Assembly (NCBI GenBank): GCA_045546615.1
Contig: JAZQDD010000006.1
Span: 1-37,695 of the forward strand
Source: CAG-390 sp045546615
GTDB lineage: Bacteria; Bacillota; Clostridia; Oscillospirales; CAG-272
Direction: 5' to 3'
DNA length: 37,695 bases
Both the position numbers and the translations under genes were made by a program. Shown here in pieces: positions 1 through 6,376 of the stretch. The notes beneath the pieces are model-generated. The model was not told the DNA's origin. It saw only the letters and a program-made list of their open reading frames with translations, and did no database searches. Each line of letters opens with the position of its first letter. Within the stretch, counting starts at the first letter, position 1.

Positions 1-36
1 AGTGTTGTCTTCCTAAGACCGCTTGGCCTCCGACTT
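1..36. other. Untrimmed DNBSEQ/BGISEQ adapter at contig end
   Basis: Positions 5-36 match, without mismatch as I recall it, the reverse complement of the 32-nt MGI/BGISEQ forward adapter, which begins AAGTCGGAGGCCAAGCGG. The four bases before it (1-4) would fall in the sample-barcode part of the same oligonucleotide. This stretch is a library artefact and should be trimmed; genome sequence starts no earlier than position 37. The match is from memory and has not been searched. Confidence 0.9.
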
Positions 37-50
37 GGGCAAAATCGCGG

Positions 51-66
51 CTTCTGCATCTAACTG
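51..66. repeat. 16-nt inverted repeat, left copy
   Basis: The 16-mer CTTCTGCATCTAACTG is found here, and its exact reverse complement lies at 37636-37651, close to the other end of the window. At both ends, reading outward, the 16-mer is followed by 14 different bases and then adapter (here) or adapter-like sequence (right end). It may be a dispersed repeat that broke the assembly or a library artefact. It begins 2 bases beyond the stop codon of the first gene. Confidence 0.6.
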
Positions 67-68
67 AA

Positions 69-458
69 TTATTGATGTGAGCAAGGATGATCGAAAAATC
101 CGCGCAGGTCTACGGAATATCTTCCGCCCTCGTCGGGTTTAAAGCCGATAGCACCCACAAGGAGCTTATTATCCTCGGTTACGGGAGCATCGAAAAATGC
201 CGTCTCGCCGCCGCATATCTCAACAAAAGACATTGCGGCCCGTCCAAGAACGAAAAGTGTTTGGAAATCCGCATCGCTCTTGCCGTCAAGCGAGGATATT
301 ATTCCGCCTTCGGGCTTCAGGGAAAATTGGCAAACGCCCATAAGCTCACCGTCCACGTATGCGCCGTAACATAGTAGAGTTTCGTGATATTGCGCTCCGC
401 AAGCTATACATGCTGTTTCTTGTTCTTGTTTGGTCTGGATTGGAAGAACCTCTAACAT
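69..458 (-). CDS. Small GNAT-like acetyltransferase-fold protein
   Basis: This encodes 129 aa without signal peptide or membrane segment. The pattern resembles part of a GNAT N-acetyltransferase: a strand-turn-strand YVDGELMGVCQFSL (residues 34-47), a helix rich in small residues (about 65-82), and a late AIGFKP motif (103-108) like the segment before the last GNAT strands. At 129 aa it is shorter than most GNAT enzymes, and I do not see a clear acetyl-CoA pyrophosphate loop (Q/RxxGxG/A), so activity is uncertain and the substrate unknown. The start is supported by AAGGAAGTG placed 8-9 bases upstream. It lies 19 bases after rluB and is the last gene of the minus-strand operon before the contig end. 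Treat it as GNAT-like rather than a proven enzyme. Confidence 0.6.
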   Translation of the reverse strand: MLEVLPIQTKQEQETACIACGAQYHETLLCYGAYVDGELMGVCQFSLKPEGGIISSLDGKSDADFQTLFVLGRAAMSFVEICGGETAFFDAPVTEDNKLLVGAIGFKPDEGGRYSVDLRGFFDHPCSHQ

Positions 459-477
459 TTAAAATCACTTCCTTAAA

Positions 478-1236
478 TTAATAATCATTGTTGTGTGCGC
501 TATCTCCGCCGGATTTTGCCATTCTGCGAAGAAATGCAACTTCTTCATCGCGTAGCTTGCGCCAGCTTCCGGGGGCAATGCCGTTTACAGATACACATCC
601 GATTCGCGTGCGGCGCAGTCTTGTTACCTCAAGCCCCGCAATCTCACACATCTTACGTATCTGTCGGTTTCTGCCCTCAAGCAGAACCATTTCAAGGTGC
701 GCCCCTTTATCGTTTGAGTCTATGAGTGCGACTTCGACAGGCATAATGGGCGAGCCGTCTATCTCAAGCGGTGAGCGTAAAAGCTCAAGCACCTTTTCAT
801 CTATTTTACCGCTTACGCTCACTCTGTATAGCTTTGGCACGTGGTGGCGCGGGTGCATAAGGAGATTGGCAAACTCGCCGTCATCGGTGAGAAGCAAAAG
901 TCCTTCTGACGCCATATCGAGTCTTCCGATAGGGTAGAGCCGCTTGCCCGCATCGGCAACAAGCTCCGTTACTTGCTTTCGCCCCTTTTCGTCATTCATA
1001 GTGCAAACGTATCCGCGCGGTTTGTTCAGAGCGATGACGGTTTTGGGTTCGCCGCGCTTCAGTACGACACCGCGCCCGTTCCAGACCACTCTATCCTTAT
1101 TGGGATCGACCTTGTCACCGAGCTTTGCAATGTTTCCGTTAACCTTGACGTGTCCCGCCTCGATCTCCCGCTCGGCGGCTCGGCGCGACAGAACGCCGCA
1201 GTCCGTGAAATATTTTTGAAGTCTTATCTTTTCCAT
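478..1236 (-). CDS. rluB: Pseudouridine synthase, RsuA/RluB/E/F family
   Basis: This 252-aa cytoplasmic enzyme isomerises a specific uridine of rRNA to pseudouridine. An S4 RNA-binding domain fills about residues 2-48 (LQKYFTDCGVLSRRAAE), and the catalytic domain follows with the family motif GRLDMASEGLLLLTDDGE, in which Asp107 is the expected nucleophile. The later RNRQIRKMCEIAGLEVTRLRR segment is also typical. Length and domain order are normal. By family knowledge the Bacillus homologue modifies 23S rRNA, but RsuA/RluB/RluE/RluF members are hard to separate by eye, so the target is an inference. It starts 15 bases after the carboxypeptidase gene. In Bacillus, rluB also lies downstream of scpAB and dacB, which supports the RluB assignment. 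Confidence 0.93.
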   Translation of the reverse strand: MEKIRLQKYFTDCGVLSRRAAEREIEAGHVKVNGNIAKLGDKVDPNKDRVVWNGRGVVLKRGEPKTVIALNKPRGYVCTMNDEKGRKQVTELVADAGKRLYPIGRLDMASEGLLLLTDDGEFANLLMHPRHHVPKLYRVSVSGKIDEKVLELLRSPLEIDGSPIMPVEVALIDSNDKGAHLEMVLLEGRNRQIRKMCEIAGLEVTRLRRTRIGCVSVNGIAPGSWRKLRDEEVAFLRRMAKSGGDSAHNNDY

Positions 1237-1251
1237 GCGATTTTCCTTTTA

Positions 1252-2421
1252 TTAAGAGCCGAAAATGCTTTTTATTTTTTGCCAAAGCCCCTTACTCGGT
1301 CTTTTGGCGGCGGAGTATTCCGTTATAATGGAAGTTACACCTATCGGGGTGTTCTCACAGTAAAAAATCACGCGCCCTACAGTAGCACCTGCGCTCACGG
1401 GAGCGATGAGCGTGCGCTCCATCTCTATTACATACGTTATTTCGCCATGCTCGGAGCGGAGGATAGCCAATGGTTCAGAGGCGCAAACGCACCGAAGTGA
1501 TTCTTGCTCGCCGCCCGCGACAGCTACCGAAAGCTCTCTGTCGACGGTGAGCCGCACGGAGCAAAGCTGCCCAAAGCCCGCATCGAGAAGCGCGGTGTGA
1601 TCCTGCCAATCGTCGGGATCGGCAAGAGTGACCGCAACAAGACGAACGCCTTTGCGCTCTGCCGCGGAAACAAGGCACCTGCCGCTTGCGCGCGTGTATC
1701 CTGTTTTACCGCCAAGCGAGCCTTCGTATGAGCGAAGCAGACGGTTGTGATTTACAAGCAATCGCGCCCCTTCGGGCCCCGATACTGTTGTTTTATATGT
1801 TGCACATATTTTTGAAAACGCCTCATTTTCAAGTGCTTCTGCCAAAATCAGCGCAAGATCCCCCGCCGTTGTATAATGTCCCTCGGCATCAAGCCCGTGC
1901 GGGTTGATAAAATTGGTATTTTGCAGTCCAAGCTCCTGCGCCTTTGCGTTCATAAGAGATGCAAAAGCTTCGGTGCTTCCCGAAACGGCAATGGCAACCG
2001 CGGTTGCGGCATCGTTGGCAGATTCGAGCATAACGCAATACAGAAGCTCCTCAAGCGTTAACACCTCTCCTTCGGCAAGGTATACCGACGAGCCTTCGAC
2101 TCCTACCGCCTCGGTAGGTATAACTACCTCGTGAGACAGCGGCAGATTTTCAATGGCTACAAGAGTCGTCATCACCTTTGTCGTGCTTGCGGGGCTCATT
2201 CTCTCGTTTTCGTTACGCGACCAAAGCACCCGACGGTTTCCGTCGCTTGCATCAAGCAGTACTGCGGCGCTTGCGGAGACCGCAGGCGCGTCAAACGGCG
2301 GTGCGGAGCAGAGCTGTGCGGGAGTTTTGGGGGCTGTGCCTGCATCAGTATCACAGGAGGCCAAAACGAGCGACAGCGAAAAAACGATGAGCAAAGCAAA
2401 AATGCGGCGAAAAGCAGACAT
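1252..2421 (-). CDS. D-alanyl-D-alanine carboxypeptidase (peptidase S11), lipoprotein
   Basis: This 389-aa penicillin-binding protein trims the terminal D-Ala from peptidoglycan stem peptides outside the membrane. All three active-site motifs are present: S79-T-T-K82 (nucleophile and base), S134-A-N136, and K239-T-G241. The N-terminus is a signal sequence ending in LASC with Cys23, so it should be a lipoprotein rather than using only the usual C-terminal amphipathic anchor. The region after about residue 285 fits the C-terminal beta domain of S11 enzymes. GAGG six bases upstream supports the start. Its position between ytfJ and rluB resembles the Bacillus dacB neighbourhood, so a role in sporulation cortex is possible, but dacB and dacF cannot be told apart here. 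The spmAB genes that follow dacB in Bacillus are missing. Confidence 0.93.
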   Translation of the reverse strand: MSAFRRIFALLIVFSLSLVLASCDTDAGTAPKTPAQLCSAPPFDAPAVSASAAVLLDASDGNRRVLWSRNENERMSPASTTKVMTTLVAIENLPLSHEVVIPTEAVGVEGSSVYLAEGEVLTLEELLYCVMLESANDAATAVAIAVSGSTEAFASLMNAKAQELGLQNTNFINPHGLDAEGHYTTAGDLALILAEALENEAFSKICATYKTTVSGPEGARLLVNHNRLLRSYEGSLGGKTGYTRASGRCLVSAAERKGVRLVAVTLADPDDWQDHTALLDAGFGQLCSVRLTVDRELSVAVAGGEQESLRCVCASEPLAILRSEHGEITYVIEMERTLIAPVSAGATVGRVIFYCENTPIGVTSIITEYSAAKRPSKGLWQKIKSIFGS

Positions 2422-2477
2422 AGCATACCTCGATATAATTTAAACTGATAAATTATATTGAGGAACGCGCTTATCTA

Positions 2478-2909
2478 TTACTCTGCGGTTTCCTCGGCAT
2501 CGGAGTTTTTCTTTGAGAATATCTCCTTTACCTTTTCGATTATGGCGGGACTGCGTTCAATTACGTCAGCGACCTGTTCGATGGGGCCGGGAGCTTGTGT
2601 TGCTCCTACGTTGATCATATCAACGCATCCGTCCGCGGAGATGGTAAGAAAGCATACGGGAGTGATGGACAGTCCCGTTCCGCCGCCGCCGCCAAAGTTT
2701 TTCAGGCGTGCTTTGACAGCTTCTTCGTTTTTGCCCGAGTAGTCAAGTCCGCCCGAGGCAAATCCCATTGATATTTTTGAAATCGGAATTATAGTTACAC
2801 CTTGCGGGGTATTGATAGGCTCTCCCACTACGGTGTTTGCATCTACCATGGAGCGAATGCTCTGAAGAGATGTGCTGATTATATCCTGAAGCTTGTTTTC
2901 GTTTGCCAT
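2478..2909 (-). CDS. ytfJ: GerW/YtfJ family sporulation protein
   Basis: This 143-aa protein carries the recognisable core of the YtfJ (GerW) family: VVGEPI (27-32), TIIPISKISMGFASGG (39-54) and a glycine-rich loop FGGGGG (72-77), then a strand ending in a charged C-terminus. In Bacillus the homologue is made in the forespore and is needed for germination through some receptors; the biochemical activity is not known. There is no signal peptide. It sits between the DUF2953 gene (34 bases upstream) and the carboxypeptidase (56 bases downstream). The adjacent DUF2953/ytfJ pair corresponds to ytfI-ytfJ of Bacillus, and the gene is the main sign in this window that the organism can sporulate. An AAAGGA site lies about 11 bases before the ATG. 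Confidence 0.92.
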   Translation of the reverse strand: MANENKLQDIISTSLQSIRSMVDANTVVGEPINTPQGVTIIPISKISMGFASGGLDYSGKNEEAVKARLKNFGGGGGTGLSITPVCFLTISADGCVDMINVGATQAPGPIEQVADVIERSPAIIEKVKEIFSKKNSDAEETAE

Positions 2910-2943
2910 AACGATAAGATCCTTTCCTAAATAAAGTATGCTT

Positions 2944-3594
2944 TTATTTCATATTCCGCACGTATGCAAACAACGTGCTAAAAAGAACGTCAAAAATCTG
3001 CCAGACGCGCAAAGAGAATCCTATTTCGATATCTGCTTGGGTCTTTTCCGAGAGATAGTCCGCGCGTATGTCAACGTCGGATCTGACGGGCGAACGCAGA
3101 GTGCCTGCCGAGTCAAGAAAAGCGGCAATGTAGGCAACGCTTTGCGAGACCGCACCGTAAAGAATTGCTGTTGATGCGGCATCTCCCGTTGCGACGTGAA
3201 TGTGCAGGCGCGCGACTCGCACACGAAGGTGCTTTGAGAACCGTTTGACAGCAGTACCCACGATGTCCTTTATCATTGATAGCGTTTCAGCAATCGGACG
3301 TTTTTCTGTCTTTGCGGCGGTATGCTGTTCCTTTCGCAGCTTCTTTTTTGAAGCCTTGGCATTTGCCTTGGCTTGCTTTTTCAGCTGCTTTTTTTTCATT
3401 TTTGCACGCTTTTTCGGAGAATAATCCGAGATGCGTATTTTTTTCTCTTTTTTCGGGAGAATCTTTATCGGAATGCCTAATATGCGCACCTTGATACCAA
3501 GCGCCTCGCCGTAGCTTATTACGACCTCGCCGCGTATCATCATAAGGGCGATTATAAATAAAATGATTCCCCCGATGATATAAAGGGCTAACAA
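2944..3594 (-). CDS. DUF2953 (YtfI-like) membrane-anchored protein
   Basis: This 216-aa protein has one N-terminal hydrophobic segment (about residues 2-20), then a strand-rich stretch, a very Lys-rich linker (about 49-97) and a C-terminal region with short hydrophobic patches. The pattern and its place next to ytfJ fit the DUF2953 family (Bacillus YtfI), whose function is not established. The start is TTG: GGAGGTGATC, a near-perfect match to the 16S rRNA tail, lies with 9 bases between GGAGG and the TTG at 3594, and no better start follows. The lysine-rich linker probably faces the cytoplasm or binds acidic partners, which is only inference. It lies 32 bases after scpB. Confidence 0.8.
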   Translation of the reverse strand: MLALYIIGGIILFIIALMMIRGEVVISYGEALGIKVRILGIPIKILPKKEKKIRISDYSPKKRAKMKKKQLKKQAKANAKASKKKLRKEQHTAAKTEKRPIAETLSMIKDIVGTAVKRFSKHLRVRVARLHIHVATGDAASTAILYGAVSQSVAYIAAFLDSAGTLRSPVRSDVDIRADYLSEKTQADIEIGFSLRVWQIFDVLFSTLFAYVRNMK

Positions 3595-3626
3595 GGGCGA
3601 TCACCTCCCTTAAAAATTAGTGTGAT

Positions 3627-4226
3627 TTATTCTTCCTCTGCCGTCTCGCCATCCTGCTCACTTTGCTCCGAGAGGGCGTCAACCGCGGCAAGCACGCTTT
3701 CAGCCTCGGGGAGCTGGGAAATATCCTCAAGTCCGAAAATACGCAGGAATTTTTCGGTAGTGCCGAGCAACGACGGTCTGCCGGGCGCATCAAGTTTTCC
3801 GACGGTCTCGATAAGCTCTTTATCCATAAGTGAGCCAACGGCGTACGCCGAGTCAACGCCTCTGACCGTGTCGATAAAGGAGCGCGTAACGGGCTGGTTA
3901 TACGCAATGATAGCAAGCACCTCAAGGGATGATGCCGAGAGGTTTCCGCCTCGGCGTATGCCGAGAGCCTCTCTTATATACGGCGCATAATCCTCTCGTG
4001 TGCAGAGCTGGCAGGAGTCCTCGAATACAAGCATCATAATGCCGCGCGTAGCATCGGAATTATATGATGAAGCAAGATGCTCCGCCATTCTTTTCGTGTC
4101 GCGGGGCGTGAGTGAAAGCACCTCCCCGATCTTTTCATATTTTACGGGGTGTCCTGCGGCAAAGAGTATTGCCTCAAGCGCGCCTTCAAGCTGTTTTATT
4201 TCTGTCAATTTTTCTATTTGTTCCAT
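3627..4226 (-). CDS. scpB: Segregation and condensation protein B
   Basis: ScpB is the dimeric winged-helix (kite) subunit of the bacterial condensin; it binds the middle of ScpA, which bridges the two SMC heads. This copy (199 aa) shows the family's opening LEGALEAILFAAGHPV and the second winged-helix region with LEVLAIIAYNQPVTRSFIDTVRGV. The acidic, low-complexity C-terminus is usual. Two adjacent ATG codons compete as start (4229 and 4226). GAGGTGA sits too close to the first, so I chose the second, which gives a normal spacing. scpA lies immediately upstream in the same operon, and the matching SMC ATPase is encoded at 22731-26345 on the other strand. Confidence 0.95.
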   Translation of the reverse strand: MEQIEKLTEIKQLEGALEAILFAAGHPVKYEKIGEVLSLTPRDTKRMAEHLASSYNSDATRGIMMLVFEDSCQLCTREDYAPYIREALGIRRGGNLSASSLEVLAIIAYNQPVTRSFIDTVRGVDSAYAVGSLMDKELIETVGKLDAPGRPSLLGTTEKFLRIFGLEDISQLPEAESVLAAVDALSEQSEQDGETAEEE

Positions 4227-4242
4227 CATTTCACCTCATTTG

Positions 4243-5031
4243 TCAGGAATCGTAGTCGCTGCTGTCGAAATCGTCCACGAGATTGCCCGAATAATCGGGA
4301 TTTACAGCAAAGCAGGAGTCAAGCCCGTGGAGATTTTCGAATTCATCCTCTTTTTCAACGAGGATAAGACGGCGCATACGCACAAGCTCAAGCACGCCAA
4401 TGAATATCGCCACAAGATCGGGGCGGCTGTCGGCATCGTCAAGAAGTTCTCCGAGTGACGGCTTTGCTCCGTCTGTCTCGAAATGCTTCATAATTCCGAG
4501 TATTTTCAGATGAACGGGAATAATTGGCCGCGCAACGATGGGGCGTACCAGCTTATCTGCAACGTCCTCTATACTGCGAGTATATGTCAGCATACGGCGC
4601 ATGGCATCGTAGAGCACGGCGGGATCCTGATCTGCAACATAGGTCTTATCAATGCTTATTTCATCGGTGTCCTTCGCCATTCTTCCGCTATACGTTTTGT
4701 ATCGCTCGCCAAGCGCGACAGCAGCCTTCTTTGCGGCGGCGAGCCTTGCGATAGCCTCGGCAAGTCGCGCTCTCGGGTCTTCTTCCTCGGGAGTTTCGCG
4801 CGGCAGGAGCATTTTGCTTTTTATTAGCATAAGTTCACTTGCCATATTCAGAAATTCAACCGCAAGATCCATGTCCATCTCTTGCGCGGCGGCGATGTAT
4901 TCAACGTACTGATCGCATATCAGGGAAATGGGGATGTCCTCGATCTGCACCTTGTTTTTGTGAATAAGATTCAAAAGCAGGTCGAGAGGCCCTTCAAATT
5001 TTTCAAGCTTATATGTGATTATATCGTCCAT
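4243..5031 (-). CDS. scpA: Segregation and condensation protein A (kleisin)
   Basis: ScpA is the kleisin that closes the SMC ring. The 262-aa product starts MDDIITYKLEKFEGPLDLLL, the family's N-terminal signature for contact with the SMC neck, followed by the middle region (AVEFLNMASELMLIKSKMLLP) that binds ScpB and a C-terminal winged helix that caps the SMC head (LLDDADSRPDLVAIFIGVLELVRM). The open frame extends 60 codons further upstream, but that extension lies in the next gene and has no family similarity, so the start is the ATG at 5031. It follows the protease gene by 23 bases and precedes scpB by 13-16 bases. The C-terminal acidic tail DDFDSSDYDS is short and unremarkable. Confidence 0.95.
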   Translation of the reverse strand: MDDIITYKLEKFEGPLDLLLNLIHKNKVQIEDIPISLICDQYVEYIAAAQEMDMDLAVEFLNMASELMLIKSKMLLPRETPEEEDPRARLAEAIARLAAAKKAAVALGERYKTYSGRMAKDTDEISIDKTYVADQDPAVLYDAMRRMLTYTRSIEDVADKLVRPIVARPIIPVHLKILGIMKHFETDGAKPSLGELLDDADSRPDLVAIFIGVLELVRMRRLILVEKEDEFENLHGLDSCFAVNPDYSGNLVDDFDSSDYDS

Positions 5032-5054
5032 ATATAGTAAAAGTCCTTTCGCCG

Positions 5055-5762
5055 TCAGCCGAAAAACGGTATCAGCTCGACGATAAAATAAAGTCCGTTG
5101 AGGATAAAAGATGTGATCTTCGAAAGAGGCAGAGTGAGCATGCCCGACCACAAAAGCAAAAGCAGAACAAGCATAATATGTCTTTCGTATTTCATTATTC
5201 CGAAATACCACTTTGTAGGCATGAAAATATATGCCACTCTCGAACCGTCAAAGGGCGGGATGGGGAGCAGGTTGAATACCGCAAGCATGACGTTGAGGCT
5301 TGCACCCATCTGGAAAAACATTAAAAATAGCGAAACGAAATAGAAAAGCCGCTGGCTTGCAAATATCTGATCAACGAATTGAAGGGCGATCGCGTTGGAT
5401 ATTTCAAAAAGCAGAATGAACACAAGCGCCAAAAGAAGGTTGGAGACGGGGCCTGCGGCGGCGGAGAGAGCCATATCCCTGCGAGGCTTTTTGAAATTAC
5501 GCGAGTTTATCGGAACGGGCTTTGCCCAGCCGTAGCCGAAAAGGAGCATACAGGCAAAGCCTATGGGGTCAAGGTGCTTTGATGGATTCAGCGTCAGCCT
5601 TCCGAGATTGTACGCAGTCCTGTCGCCGAGCTTTTTTGCTACCCAGCCGTGAGCGCATTCGTGTATCGTAAGGGAGAAGAGAATGATGGGAAGGATCAGA
5701 AGAAGGTGAACGATATAGTCCCTCATTCCGCTTGACCCATTGAGTAAAAGGTGTTTGAACAT
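5055..5762 (-). CDS. Site-2 protease family (M50) membrane metalloprotease
   Basis: This 235-aa membrane protein carries the zinc motif H34-E-C-A-H38 inside a hydrophobic segment and the partner motif NPSKHLDPIG (59-68), whose Asp65 supplies the third ligand. About five to six hydrophobic segments can be seen. Enzymes of this compact group (rhomboid-unrelated site-2 proteases, often YwhC-like) cut substrates within the membrane. Family members linked to scpAB are common in Firmicutes, but their substrates are mostly unknown. No PDZ domain is present, and the length is normal for the PDZ-less group. The gene lies 9 bases after yihA and 23 bases before scpA, so it is translated from the same message. 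Confidence 0.92.
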   Translation of the reverse strand: MFKHLLLNGSSGMRDYIVHLLLILPIILFSLTIHECAHGWVAKKLGDRTAYNLGRLTLNPSKHLDPIGFACMLLFGYGWAKPVPINSRNFKKPRRDMALSAAAGPVSNLLLALVFILLFEISNAIALQFVDQIFASQRLFYFVSLFLMFFQMGASLNVMLAVFNLLPIPPFDGSRVAYIFMPTKWYFGIMKYERHIMLVLLLLLWSGMLTLPLSKITSFILNGLYFIVELIPFFG

Positions 5763-5771
5763 AACGTCTCC

Positions 5772-6374
5772 TTAAATATTTGCGGCAGAGAGTATCTCTC
5801 GCCAAAGCTCATCCTTGCCCTCTCCTGTTTTTGATGAGAAGGGGATTATCTTTACTCCTTCCGGAATTTCGGGGGTGGCGCAAAGAGCTTCGATTGCTTT
5901 TGTCCGATTGGTTTTATTCGGTTTATCAGCTTTCGATGCAACTACTACGAAAGGAATTTCCATTTGCGAAAGATACGTCAGCATCATCTTGTCATCAGCC
6001 GTTGGGCCAACCTCAAGGTCGACGAGCTGGACTGCGAGCTTTAAAAGGTCAAAGTTCGGGTTTTTGGTAAAATATCCGTCCGTTATTGCAGACCACTGCT
6101 TTTTGTCCGATGCGGCGCGGCGCGCAAAGCCGTACCCGGGCAGGTCAACGAGCATCAGCTTTGAGTCGATGTCATAGAAATTGACCGTTATCGTTTTTCC
6201 CGGTGACGAGCTGACTCGAGCAAGCGAGCGTCTGCCGAGCAGAGTGTTTATCAGTGAGCTTTTGCCCACGTTTGAGCGTCCCGAAAAAACGACCTGCGGT
6301 TGGGGCTTTGACGGGAATTGATCTATTCTGCCTGCCGAAATAAACAGCGAGGCTTTTTGAAGATTGAGAGCCAT
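5772..6374 (-). CDS. yihA: Ribosome biogenesis GTPase YihA/YsxC (EngB)
   Basis: A 200-aa GTPase needed for late assembly of the 50S subunit. The G motifs are in order: G1 GRSNVGKSS (32-40), G2 around PGKT (58-61), G3 DLPG (77-80), G4 SKAD (147-150, a conservative change from TKAD) and G5 near PFSSKTG. Length and order are those of the EngB family. The gene begins only 2 bases after the lon stop codon, so the two are almost certainly co-translated. lonA-ysxC adjacency is also found in Bacillus, which supports both calls. Confidence 0.96.
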   Translation of the reverse strand: MALNLQKASLFISAGRIDQFPSKPQPQVVFSGRSNVGKSSLINTLLGRRSLARVSSSPGKTITVNFYDIDSKLMLVDLPGYGFARRAASDKKQWSAITDGYFTKNPNFDLLKLAVQLVDLEVGPTADDKMMLTYLSQMEIPFVVVASKADKPNKTNRTKAIEALCATPEIPEGVKIIPFSSKTGEGKDELWREILSAANI

Positions 6375-6376
6375 TT

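Noticed and set aside
87..374. 95-codon plus-strand ORF at the window start
   Set aside because: It is antisense to the GNAT-like gene, without a ribosome binding site or recognisable domain.
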